From NCBI RefSeq assembly GCF_002210435.1, contig NZ_MZMV01000005.1:1-64000 (forward strand): 64,000 bases of DNA, in the 5' to 3' direction. This stretch comes from Micromonospora wenchangensis. GTDB lineage: Bacteria > Actinomycetota > Actinomycetes > Mycobacteriales > Micromonosporaceae. The notes below the pieces were generated by a model. The model did not search any database, was not told the DNA's origin, and was given only the letters and a program-made list of their open reading frames with translations. Each line of letters begins with the position of its first letter. The first letter of the stretch is position 1. This document shows positions 34,354-42,897 of this stretch, piece by piece. Position numbers and translations under genes: made by a program.

Positions 34354-35484
34354 TCACGGGCGCTCACCTTCTTCGGCCAGAAGCGCGAGCACGCTGTCGG
34401 GTGGCGTGCCGCCGAAGATGCTGGCCATCAGCTCCTCGTCCTGCGAGACCTCGGCGGTACGCGGGAACATGGCCTGTTCGTACTCCGCGATGGCGGCCTC
34501 GATGTCGCCGGGGCGGGCGGCGAGAGCCTTGCCGAGTTCGGCGCCGTCCAGCATGGCGAGGTTCGCGCCCTCGCCGTTCGGGGCGACCAGGTGCGCGGCG
34601 TCACCGAGCAGCGTGACGCCCGGGACGCGATCCCATCGGTGGCCGAGCGGCAGTGCGTGCAACGGGCGCAGGACCGGTCCGCCGTCGGCGTCGGTGATCA
34701 GCGCGGTGAGTTCGGGGGCCCAGCCCTGGAACTCCTGAACGACCCGGGCGGCGGCCGTGGCGCGGTCGGTGAAGTCGATGTCGTCGAACCAGTCCAGCGG
34801 GCGGGTGAGGGAGATGTAGGCGTGCAGGGTGCCGCCGCTCTCCCGGTGGGCGACGATCCCTTCGGTGGCCGACGGCGCGTACATCGATCCCTCACCGACC
34901 ATTTTCGCCACCCTCGGGTGCCGGGTGGTGGCGTCGTACAGGTAGGTCTCGACGTACGACTCACCGGTGTACTCCGGAACGGCGTCGGACAGCAGCGGCC
35001 GGATCCGTGACCAGGCGCCGTCCGCACCGACCAGGAGTTCCGTCTCCATGGTCGAGCCGTCGGCGAAGGTGACCGCGTGACGACCGTGGCCGAGACCGCG
35101 TACGGTCCTGGCCTTCGCCCCCCAGCGGACCGTGCCAGTCGGGAGTGAGTCGAGCAGGATTCGCCTCAGGTCGCCGCGCTGTACCTCGGGGCGTCCGCCG
35201 GAGCCGTCGTCGCCCTTCTCGAACAGCACCGTGCCGTCCGTGCCGAGGAACCGCATCGCCTGGCGGCCCGCCAGCACTATGCGACGGAACTCGTCGGTCA
35301 GCCCGGCGGCCTCAATGGCGAGTTGCCCGTTGTAGTCATGGATGTCGAGCATTCCGCCCTGCGACCGTGCCGCGGCCGTGGCCTCGGCTTCGTAGACCTC
35401 CACCGGCATGCCGTGCCCGGACAGCACTCGGGCCAGGACGAGACCGCCGAGCCCGGCGCCGATGATGGTGACTGGGTTGTTCAT
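34354..35484 (-). CDS. FAD-dependent monooxygenase (TetX/aromatic hydroxylase-like)
   Basis: A protein of 376 residues with an N-terminal Rossmann motif VTIIGAGLGGLVLARVLSG, a central DG-like segment ELLVGADGAWSRIRPLL, and GDAAHLVAPNGEGANLAMLD that binds the FAD ribityl chain. Overall it most resembles tetracycline-destructase/TetX-like monooxygenases, hydroxylating an aromatic or polyketide substrate. ATG 35484 has GGGAGGG upstream. The same frame is open upstream to 35940, but that part belongs to a decayed glycosidase gene. Confidence 0.82.
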   Translation of the reverse strand: MNNPVTIIGAGLGGLVLARVLSGHGMPVEVYEAEATAAARSQGGMLDIHDYNGQLAIEAAGLTDEFRRIVLAGRQAMRFLGTDGTVLFEKGDDGSGGRPEVQRGDLRRILLDSLPTGTVRWGAKARTVRGLGHGRHAVTFADGSTMETELLVGADGAWSRIRPLLSDAVPEYTGESYVETYLYDATTRHPRVAKMVGEGSMYAPSATEGIVAHRESGGTLHAYISLTRPLDWFDDIDFTDRATAAARVVQEFQGWAPELTALITDADGGPVLRPLHALPLGHRWDRVPGVTLLGDAAHLVAPNGEGANLAMLDGAELGKALAARPGDIEAAIAEYEQAMFPRTAEVSQDEELMASIFGGTPPDSVLALLAEEGERP

Positions 35485-35639
35485 GATGCCCTCCCGGTGC
35501 GTGGATCGCTGCTCGCCAACAGTCGCCACTGCCGCTGACGTCTGGCTCTCACGGCGCGGACACGGCGCACCACCAGCCGTCCTGCGGTCACCGGACCGTT
35601 CCGCTCGGCCGCCGGGCGGAACGACTAGGACGTGACCCG

Positions 35640-36268
35640 GGGAAGGTGGCGCTCTGGCGGTCCGTCGCCAGCGAACTCGCGCTGAGGAAGTCGATGCGCA
35701 GCACGTAGTTGCTGTGCACAGGTAGCGGTCGGGGAAGTTGTAGGAGCGGAACGAGGACCAGGAGTTATCGGCCAGCCCGGCGGTGCGGTAGAAGGTCGCG
35801 TCTGCCCGGAAGAGGGCGGTGTTGTCGTTGGCGGCGAGCCCTGCCACGTAACCGCTGTGCCGCAGGTAGTTGCCCGGGCGGTTCACCGACTCGAACGACA
35901 CCCCGGCGGAGTCCGCGAGGCCGGGGACCATCCGCCACATCTGGTCCTGGCAGGGGTCGATAGGCGTACGGGTCGATGCGGACCGATCCGTTGGAGTGCC
36001 GAACGTAGTAGTCGGGGAAGTCGGAGGACTTCAGCCGGACCCAGTTCGGGGTACCCCAGCTGCTGGTGGCGGCACTGTACCCGGCATCGGTGATGCCGGT
36101 GATCGAACCGTGCTTGCTGTTCAGCGGTGGGGTGTAATCCCGCTGGTTGGTCACCGTCCACGAGTTGCCACTGACACTGCTGGTGGACCAGAGGTACATG
36201 TCGTTGTTGACGGGGGAGAACGAGTCGCCCCACAGCCACCAGGCACCGCCGACCGGGGAGGACAACAC
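35640..36268 (-). pseudogene. Decayed GH43-CBM42 (AbfB) gene
   Basis: It reads WWLWGDSFSPVNNDMYLWST, NQRDYTPPLNSKHGSITGIT and NWVRLKSSDFPDYYVRHSNG in one frame, then SDAGVSFESVNRPGNYLRHS-like sequence and NSWSSFRSYNFPDRYL in another. All of it aligns with the C-terminal half of the intact GH43-CBM42 protein at 42.9 kb. The N-terminal catalytic part is absent, there is a frameshift near 35950 and another near 35735. It is a paralogous relic on the opposite strand. Confidence 0.75.
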
Positions 36269-36469
36269 CCGCTGATCGCTGGATCACCTGGATCGCCCCA
36301 GGGAAGCTGGGGATGCTCCTTACACGCTACCGGCCGCGCCGCCGTGGATCGCCGAGGGTTGGAGCTGCTCGGGCCAGCGCACTCGGCCGCGTCTCGGAAC
36401 CGTCAGAGGCAAAGTTGCGAAATCCGGCCCAGGGCCAGGCGGCTGTGCCGGGCCTCGGCCGACACGAAC

Positions 36470-36720
36470 TTTCCGCGTTCGACGCCGATCACCGCTGGAC
36501 GACCGTCCCGGGAACTTCTTCGACGAGGTGTCGGCCGGTGGGGACATCCACGCGTTGCAGTAGATCCTGCACGACTGGGACGACGACCGGTGTGTGCGCA
36601 TCCTGCGCGACTGCCGGCGGGCCAGGAAAGCCCGGACGGCCGGGGTGGTTGGCACTGGACAACGTCCTGCCCGAGGGTGACGCCGCCATCCGGGCAAGAG
36701 CATCGACCTGAGCGGCCGGG
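36470..36720 (+). pseudogene. Fragment of an O-methyltransferase (Methyltransf_2 type)
   Basis: One frame reads NFFDEVSAGGDIHALQ, then an in-frame TAG, then ILHDWDDDRCVRILRDCRRA; another gives LDNVLPEGD. These are the conserved GDFF, LHDWDDE and VLPEG blocks of SAM-dependent O-methyltransferases used in natural-product pathways. Everything else is missing. The rest of 36290-36932 holds no gene. Confidence 0.55.
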
Positions 36721-36932
36721 CAATGGCCGGGCACTGGCCCGCACCGTCCGATCCCGGTGGGTAGAACAGCCTGGCCGGCCCGGACGGCCGCATCCCGACG
36801 GACCCCACGGCATGCAGCGCCGTGGGGTCCGTCGTCGGAAAGCCGGGCACGTCGACGCACCGGAGACTCCGCGCGGACCGCGCAGGACGAACCTCGCCCC
36901 CAGCCGCCCAATCCCGGACGACGACCCGGGGC

Positions 36933-38852
36933 TTAGCTGGTGGTGCAGGTGATGCTGGCCGGCGGGTTGTTGGTGCCGTTCCACGTCGCGGTGAAACCGA
37001 ACGTGGTGGAGGTGCCTGCGGCGAGCGTGCCGTTGTAGGCGACGTTGGCGACCGTAACGCTCGCCCCGCTCTGGGTGTGGCTGCCGTTCCAGATCTGGGT
37101 GATCACCTGCCCGTTGGGGAAGCTCCAGGAGACCTTCCACCCGTTGATGGGCGTCGCGCCGGCGGTGACGGTGACGTCGGCCTGGAAGCCACCGGCCCAG
37201 GAGTTGGTGATGGTGTACTTCGCCGTCGCCTGGCCGGCCGGCGGTGCGGTGGTGCCGGTCGGCGTCGGGGTGGGGGTGGGGGTGGGAGACGGTGTCGCGG
37301 TGGGGGTCGCGCCGACGAAGGTCAGCTTGACCACGTACGCGAGCGCGCTGTACGGAGCGCTCGCCGAGGGCATGGTGACGTGCAGGCCGGACCCGTCCTG
37401 GGTGGGCCGGGGCAGATTGACGTACGTACCGGCGGTGGAGCCGAGCAGCTGCACGCCGGTCAGGTTGCCCAGGTTCACCCGGCTCGACGTCATCGTCGAG
37501 ATGGTCAGGGTGCTGCCCGGCCAGCCCAGCACCGTCGCGTACAGGACGGTGTTGTTCTTGTTGCGGGTGAACCGGATGTCCCGGTTGGTGCCCGCGCGCG
37601 GGGTGACGAAGGACCCACCGCCCATCTGGGTGGGTCCCTCGCCGAAGACGGACCAGGCCCGGGTGCCGTAGATCGACTCGCCGAACCGCTTGAGGTGGTC
37701 GCCGATGCCGCGCAGGATCGTCTGCTGCCCGGACGGGATGACGCCGTCGGCCGTCGGCGCGACGTTGAGGACCATGGTGCCGTTCTTGCTGACCCGGTCG
37801 ATCAATGCGTGCAGCAGGGCGGTGGTCGAGTAGTAGCCGATGCCCTGCGTGTAGCACCAGCTGCTGCTGGAGACGCTGTCGTCGGTGAGCCAGTAGGGGG
37901 ACTGGATGCCTGCCGGGCCGCCGCGCTCGAAGTCGTAGACCTCACCGCGGTTGTTGAACCCGTCCTTGTAGGTGACCACCACGTCCCGGTTCCACGCGAC
38001 AGCCTTGTTGTAGTAGTACGCCAGGAAATCGAGCCGCCGTGCCTCGTCGATGCGGCCCAGGTAGAGGTCCTGCCAGATGAGATCGGGTTGGTAGCCGTCG
38101 ATGACCTCCCGCAGCTTGTCGGTCCACAGTTGCTGCTCGGTGGCGTTGTCGAGCTGACCGTAGAGCTTGCGCAGGGTGGTGCTGGACTGCTGCGGCACGT
38201 ACTGGTAGTAGCCGCCGAAGTTCCACTGGTGGTGCAGCGAGACGAACAGCTTGAGACCCTTGGCGCGGATGGCGTCGGCGTGCAGCCGCAGCAGGTCCAG
38301 CTTCGGGCCGGTCGCCACGGAGTTCCACTCGTTGACCCTGCTGTTCCACATCGAGTAGCCGTCGTGGTGCTCGGCCACCGGGCCGGCGAACCTCGCCCCG
38401 GCGTCGACGAACAACTGGGCCCACTCGTTGGGGTCCCAGTTGCCGCCCGCGGATCTGAGCTTCGGCGCGAACTGCACCCAGTTGCCGGCCTTGTCACGGC
38501 CCCCGTTGATGAAGTTGTGGTACGGCCAGGCCGCCGGATCGCCGTACACGCTCTTGTGATGGTTGTTCTCGTACGAGCCGTTGTTGTACATGTTGCGCGG
38601 GTACCACTCGTTGCCAAACGCGGGGACGGCGAACGCTCCCCAGTGGTAGTAGATGCCGAACTTGCCGTCCTGGAACCACTCGGCGGCCGGCGGGTGCTGG
38701 TCGACCGACGCCCAGGTGGGCGTGTAGCTCTGCGGCCCCGCCGTGGCCAGGGCGTTGCGGACGCCCAGCAGGCCGGTGGTGGCGGCGATACCGGTGGCAC
38801 CGCCCGCGACGAGCAGTCCGCGGCGGGTCAGTCGGAGGGGGATCGAGGACAT
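36933..38852 (-). CDS. Secreted GH29 alpha-L-fucosidase with C-terminal CBM2
   Basis: A protein of about 639 residues. ATG 38852 (AGGAGAG upstream) begins with a Tat-like signal (RLTRRGLLVAGGATGIAATT). The GH29 barrel has WFQDGKFGIYYHWGAFAVP, FAGPVAEHHDGYSMW, LFVSLHHQWNFGGYY and YQPDLIWQDLYLG, the last containing the likely nucleophile Asp; VSKNGTMVLNVAPTADG is also characteristic. A TP-rich linker leads to a CBM2 (KYTITNSWAGGFQADVTVTA...WNGSHTQSGASVTVANVAYNG), predicting attachment to cellulose or xylan. It is the second gene of the leftward unit, 50 bases after the GH54 gene. It probably removes fucose from xyloglucan or similar glycans. Confidence 0.88.
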   Translation of the reverse strand: MSSIPLRLTRRGLLVAGGATGIAATTGLLGVRNALATAGPQSYTPTWASVDQHPPAAEWFQDGKFGIYYHWGAFAVPAFGNEWYPRNMYNNGSYENNHHKSVYGDPAAWPYHNFINGGRDKAGNWVQFAPKLRSAGGNWDPNEWAQLFVDAGARFAGPVAEHHDGYSMWNSRVNEWNSVATGPKLDLLRLHADAIRAKGLKLFVSLHHQWNFGGYYQYVPQQSSTTLRKLYGQLDNATEQQLWTDKLREVIDGYQPDLIWQDLYLGRIDEARRLDFLAYYYNKAVAWNRDVVVTYKDGFNNRGEVYDFERGGPAGIQSPYWLTDDSVSSSSWCYTQGIGYYSTTALLHALIDRVSKNGTMVLNVAPTADGVIPSGQQTILRGIGDHLKRFGESIYGTRAWSVFGEGPTQMGGGSFVTPRAGTNRDIRFTRNKNNTVLYATVLGWPGSTLTISTMTSSRVNLGNLTGVQLLGSTAGTYVNLPRPTQDGSGLHVTMPSASAPYSALAYVVKLTFVGATPTATPSPTPTPTPTPTGTTAPPAGQATAKYTITNSWAGGFQADVTVTAGATPINGWKVSWSFPNGQVITQIWNGSHTQSGASVTVANVAYNGTLAAGTSTTFGFTATWNGTNNPPASITCTTS

Positions 38853-38902
38853 TGGACGCTCTCCTGGTCGAACGGTGGTGGGATGACCTGCCGCGGAAGG
38901 TG

Positions 38903-40387
38903 TCACCGGTAGCCGGCGGCGACGATGTTCGCCTGGACGGCGTTCTCGGTGGCGTCCGTGGGGTAGCCGGCGGTCATCACGCCCTCATAGAAGGTGCCGG
39001 CCGCGCCGTGGCTGTTGTCGCCGCCGATGCCGAGGATGATCGCGCCTTCCTTCTTCATCGGGTTGTAGCCCGGCACGTTGGGCCGTACGCCGTTGTAGAA
39101 GGTCGACAGACTGCCGGACTGGGCGTTGCCGCCGCGGATGGCCCAGTGGTTGGGCTCGCCCTTGATGATGGCGGTGAGGTAGCGGTGGCTGATGCTGGGG
39201 TCGTTGGCGTTGTATTTCTGGTTGACCCCGGAGAACAGACCGTTCTCGAGGTCGGCCATGATCCACGGGCCGTTGCCGGCGCCGTAGCCCCAGACCTTGT
39301 TGTTGCCGAAGTAGATGGCCTCCATGGTGCCGTTGCCGTTGTCCCGGCTGTTGGTCTCGGCGTTGCCGTAGTCGAAGCAGCAGCCGCCGTTGTAGTGGGT
39401 GCCGTCGAGGATGGCGTACATCCCCTCGGGTTGGTCGCCCTTGGCGATGCCGTTGGTGGTGTTGTTCCGGTAGCCGGTGCCGGGGGCGACGAACACCCCG
39501 TACGCCTTCTGGCCGTTGAGCGTGGTGGGGGCGGCGGTGGCGTTGGCGAGGTTGTCGTATCCGCCGGGGGCAGGGCCGGGGAAGCCGCCGGGGGGCGCCT
39601 GGGTGAGGTGGTTACCGCGACCGCTCTGGTCGTAGATGATGGTGATCAGGCAGGTGGTGTTGGCGCAGAACGAGTCCTGCGCGGCCGCGTTGGCGACCCC
39701 GCCGGCGGCCAGCGGGGTGATGTTACGGGTGGTGTTGTCCGAGGCGCGGCGGACTTGGTAGAGGTTGCCGGTGTACGCGGCGTACAGGGCCCTGGTGGTG
39801 CTGTGCGCGGCCACGCAGGGCGTGTTGCCGACGGCGTAGAGGTCGCAGGGCAGGCGGGTGCCCGGCGGCGGCGTGGTGGGCGGGGGCGTGGTGGGCGGAG
39901 GGGTGGTGGGCGGAGGGGTGGTCGGCGGCGGTGTGGTGGGTGGCGGTGTGGTGGGGGTGACGCCGCCGGTGCAGGTCGTGCCGTTCAGCGTGAACGTGGT
40001 GGGTGCCGGGTTACTGCCGGTCGCCGCGCCGTTGAAGCCGAACGAGGTGCTGCCCCCGGTCGGGATGCTGCCGTTGTAGGACACGTTGGTGACGGCGACC
40101 TGGGCGCCCGACTGGGTGTAGGAGCCGTTCCAGAGCTGGGTGACGGTCTGTCCGGCGTCGAAGCTCCAGGTGAGCCGCCAACTGCTGACCGGGTCGCCCA
40201 GGTTGGTGATGGTGACGCCCGCGCCGAAGCCGCCGGGCCACTGTGAACTGACCGTGTAGGTGACCTGGCAGCCGGCGGCCGCCGCGGACGCCTGGGGCGT
40301 CCCGATTGTGCCGCTGCCGATGAGCACCAGCGTAGCCAGGGCCGCGACCGATGCCGAGGCTTGACGCCAGACAGTGCCACGTTTCAT
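38903..40387 (-). CDS. Secreted GH54 alpha-L-arabinofuranosidase with N-terminal CBM2
   Basis: A protein of 494 residues with ATG 40387 (GGAGGA upstream), signal peptide ending ASAAAA, CBM2 at about 38-138 (CQVTYTVSSQWPGGFGAGVT...WNGSYTQSGAQVAVTNVSYN), a TTPPP repeat linker, and the GH54 catalytic domain from about 175 (LPCDLYAVGNTPCVAAHSTT). The catalytic residues by homology to fungal AbfB lie in GNAETNS (nucleophile Glu) and MADLENGLF (acid Asp). The fungal C-terminal CBM42 is missing and a CBM2 sits at the N-terminus instead. It removes arabinose side chains from arabinoxylan. First gene of the leftward unit; an operator-like palindrome lies 220 bases upstream. Confidence 0.9.
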   Translation of the reverse strand: MKRGTVWRQASASVAALATLVLIGSGTIGTPQASAAAAGCQVTYTVSSQWPGGFGAGVTITNLGDPVSSWRLTWSFDAGQTVTQLWNGSYTQSGAQVAVTNVSYNGSIPTGGSTSFGFNGAATGSNPAPTTFTLNGTTCTGGVTPTTPPPTTPPPTTPPPTTPPPTTPPPTTPPPGTRLPCDLYAVGNTPCVAAHSTTRALYAAYTGNLYQVRRASDNTTRNITPLAAGGVANAAAQDSFCANTTCLITIIYDQSGRGNHLTQAPPGGFPGPAPGGYDNLANATAAPTTLNGQKAYGVFVAPGTGYRNNTTNGIAKGDQPEGMYAILDGTHYNGGCCFDYGNAETNSRDNGNGTMEAIYFGNNKVWGYGAGNGPWIMADLENGLFSGVNQKYNANDPSISHRYLTAIIKGEPNHWAIRGGNAQSGSLSTFYNGVRPNVPGYNPMKKEGAIILGIGGDNSHGAAGTFYEGVMTAGYPTDATENAVQANIVAAGYR

Positions 40388-40956
40388 GGAGTCCTCCAGA
40401 TGTGGACGAGAGTTCACGGGCCCACTCGGGGTGGGTCCCTCCGGTTCGCCGCCTGTCGGGCCCGAACTCCGGCAGGCAGGAGCAACCGTGCAGCCTGGCG
40501 AGTCCGCTGGTCGGTGCCGTTGGGGCTGGCGGCCCGGACGCCAGGGCCAACGGTCAGCCGAATCGGCGGCAGAGGGCGTGACCCACACTGCTGCACTGAT
40601 GAGAAAGTTAACGTTCACATACGAGCATGTCAATGGATATGGCGACCGGGGTCCACCCTGCTCTCGACCGCCTGCTGGGGGAGCGAAAGACCCATCCACC
40701 AGGGAAAACGATTGACGGTGGCGCTGCGTCCTGGAGCTGATCGGGAAGAACGACAGCTTTCGCGAGTGGTGGGGGTGTCGCATCGGCGGCGGGCCGGACG
40801 TGCGACATCGTGCCGATCGGAGTGTCCCGTGTGGGTGGGAAGCCGGGCCGGGGTGCCCCCGGCGGGCGGTTTGCCGTCGTCGGGCAGCTCCAGAGTGCAC
40901 TGACGGCTAGGTTGCTCCGATTTCATCCTGTGCCGATGCGGTCCTGCTCGTTAGAC
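40388..40956. other. Long leader/regulatory region of the GH54-GH29 unit
   Basis: About 570 bases without a supported gene. It holds the operator-like site at 40607-40619 and should contain the leftward promoter. Open frames here are shadows with no domains. Confidence 0.5.
40607..40619 (-). promoter_or_regulatory. Operator-like palindrome upstream of GH54
   Basis: On the minus strand it reads TGTGAACGTTAAC, an imperfect palindrome centred on CG. It closely matches TGTGAACGCTAACA at 42669-42682 upstream of the GH43 unit. Such CG-centred palindromes are typical LacI-family operators, and a LacI-family gene lies between them. Confidence 0.6.
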
Positions 40957-41241
40957 CTACTGCACTTTTCGACCAAGCCAACCGACAAGCATGCCGACAG
41001 AAGGGGCCCGCACCGTGGCGATCAGCCGACGAGCACTCGTCAAGGCCGTGGCCGCGTCCGGTGCGCTCACCGCGGCATCGGTGGCTGGGCTGCCCGGTGT
41101 TGCGTGGGCGGCGAACACCGCGTACGCGATGGCCTACTTCACCGAGACGCCGAGCTTCCAGGGTGCGGACTACGGTCCCGTCCTGGCAGTGATCCAGGAC
41201 GAGCCACGGTGGGTGGCCCGCTGCCCGGCGCAGTTCATCGG
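40957..41241 (+). pseudogene. Truncated 5' duplicate of the GH43-CBM42 gene
   Basis: From about 40957 the sequence parallels 42845 onward: a shared leader, GTG start (41015) with GAAGG upstream, and a Tat signal SRRALVKAVAASGALTAASV followed by AAANTAYAMAYFTETPSFQ-like sequence, nearly identical to the intact gene. Similarity stops at about 41176, after GADYG. The frame continues antisense into the lacI-type gene with no family resemblance. It is a broken tandem duplicate whose promoter and signal peptide survived. Confidence 0.8.
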
Positions 41242-42300
41242 TCACGTCGGAGGAGCCGACGATCCGGAGCCGGGCGGGGCGGTGCTGCCACGGGCGACGA
41301 GAGTCGTGCCGACCTCGTATCGTTCCTGGCTGAGCGACCGGCCATCGACCATGGTCAGCGCGAGTCGGGCGGCGGTGGCACCGATCTCGGCGAACGGCTG
41401 CCGCACGGTGGTCAGAGGCGGAGCCAGCCACGCCGCTGATTCGACGTCGTCGAAGCCGACAACGCTGAGATCGTCAGGGATCCGCAGCCCCGCCTCCCGC
41501 GCCGCCACGTAGACGCCCATCGCCTGAAGGTCGTTGCCGCAGACGACGGCAGTCGGCGGATCCGGGCGGGCGAGCAGCTCGGCGCCGAGGTCGCGGCCGT
41601 CCTCGACGGTGAACATCCCGTGCCGTTCGAGGGCTGCGTCGAACGGGACACCGGCGTAGTCCAACGCGGCCCGGAAGCCGTCCAGACGAGCCCGTGCGTG
41701 CAGGTCCCTGACCGGCCCGGTGAGCACTCCGATCCGCCGATGACCGAGGTCGAGAAGGTGCTGGGTGGCGGCGACGGCACCGCTCCAGTTGTTCGACCCG
41801 ACGGCGGGGGTGGGAAACAGGCTCCCGATCGGGTCGACCGCGACGAGTGGTGTCCCGGCCGCCGCGAACTGCTCGCCGTCCTCGGCGGTGAACAGGGAGA
41901 ACATCGTGATGACGGCGGCTGGCCGCCGCCGCAGCAGCGGCGCCGCCCAGGGTTGCCCCGCTCTCAGGTGCTCACCCACATCGGTGAAGCCGACCGTGTA
42001 GCCGCTGGCAGAGGTGACCCCCTGGACACCGAGCAGGATCTCCATGGCGATCGATGACAGCATCTGGTGGAAGACCACCTCGATGCAGAGGGCCGTGCCG
42101 GTGGTCTCCCGCCGTCGGTAGCCGTGGTCGCGGAGCAGTGCCTCCACCCGCTGCCGGGTCTGTTCGCCCACGCCGCGACGGCCGTTGAGGACCTTGGAGA
42201 CCGTGGGTGGGGAGACGCCGGCGAGTTCGGCGATCGCGGCGATGGGCAGGTCACCGCGCCGGAGTCTGCGGAGTGGCTGCTCGGGGCCTTTCTCAATCAC
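41242..42300 (-). CDS. LacI-family transcriptional regulator
   Basis: A protein of about 352 residues. The N-terminal HTH is IAAIAELAGVSPPTVSKVLNGRRGV, with the hinge helix before RVEALLRDHGYRR. The ligand domain has periplasmic-binding-protein-like motifs (GAVAATQHLLDLGHRRIGVL, VVCGNDLQAMGVYVAARE, SVVGFDDVESAAWLAPPLTT). GTG 42300 is assumed; the N-terminal extension before the HTH is long and the start uncertain. Located between two divergent-acting glycosidase units with three operator-like sites nearby, it is the likely local repressor of arabinoxylan use and of itself. Confidence 0.88.
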   Translation of the reverse strand: MIEKGPEQPLRRLRRGDLPIAAIAELAGVSPPTVSKVLNGRRGVGEQTRQRVEALLRDHGYRRRETTGTALCIEVVFHQMLSSIAMEILLGVQGVTSASGYTVGFTDVGEHLRAGQPWAAPLLRRRPAAVITMFSLFTAEDGEQFAAAGTPLVAVDPIGSLFPTPAVGSNNWSGAVAATQHLLDLGHRRIGVLTGPVRDLHARARLDGFRAALDYAGVPFDAALERHGMFTVEDGRDLGAELLARPDPPTAVVCGNDLQAMGVYVAAREAGLRIPDDLSVVGFDDVESAAWLAPPLTTVRQPFAEIGATAARLALTMVDGRSLSQERYEVGTTLVARGSTAPPGSGSSAPPT

Positions 42301-42401
42301 GAAGGAAGTCTATGGGTCGAGGTGCGGGGGTTGACCAGTGCCGCTCAGGCCGCCGGACCGCCGCCTTGTCGTCTGTCGACGACTGCGGCAGGCGCGAAAC
42401 C

Positions 42402-42413
42402 GTTATCGATAAC
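42402..42413. promoter_or_regulatory. Perfect palindrome upstream of the lacI-type gene
   Basis: GTTATCGATAAC is a perfect 12-base palindrome centred on CG, about 100 bases upstream of the regulator start. It is plausible as an autoregulatory operator. The surrounding 42301-42897 stretch has no gene; it also contains the site at 42669-42682. Confidence 0.6.
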
Positions 42414-42668
42414 ATTCGAAAGTCCCGATGGTGGATCGCGTCGTCCTCGAATCGGTTCGTAGCAGGTGAAAGAGGGTGGGACACCGTGCGGGCGGCGGTT
42501 TCGGGGGTTTCGACCGAACGTCAACGGACGGGAACTTTCGCGAAATCTGATCGTCACATCTTGACGGCTGAGACAGCCATCCACGAGAGTCCATGTCAGG
42601 GAGTGTGACGCGCGGTCGGGAGCCCGGGCGTCGGAAGACCCTCGGGTGAGGATGCCTGGGCAGCATCC

Positions 42669-42682
42669 TGTGAACGCTAACA
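42669..42682 (+). promoter_or_regulatory. Operator-like palindrome upstream of the GH43 unit
   Basis: TGTGAACGCTAACA, an imperfect CG-centred palindrome about 215 bases before the GTG at 42898. It matches the site at 40607-40619 at 12 of 13 positions on the appropriate strand, at an equivalent distance from the first gene of each unit. Confidence 0.6.
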
Positions 42683-42897
42683 GAACGTCGGTTCCACCTG
42701 GCGCGAACCGGTGTTCGTCGGCATCCGGGCTGATGGCTGCCGGTATCGATGGCAGCCGACGTCCGCACCTCCTCCAGCGGGACCAGGGTCGCGATGGTGG
42801 CGGCCGGCCGCACCCTGCCCCGCTGCCGCTCCGCCGCTCAGACGTACTGCATTTTCGCAAATGGACGACCAAAACGATGGCAGAAGGGTTCCGTATC

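Noticed and set aside
36822..38912. Plus-strand open frame opposite the GH29 gene
   Set aside because: Antisense shadow over GH29 and CBM2 motifs.
39858..39960. Short tandem repeats resembling a repeat array
   Set aside because: They encode the TTPPP linker of the GH54 protein; spacing and content are those of a protein linker, not CRISPR.
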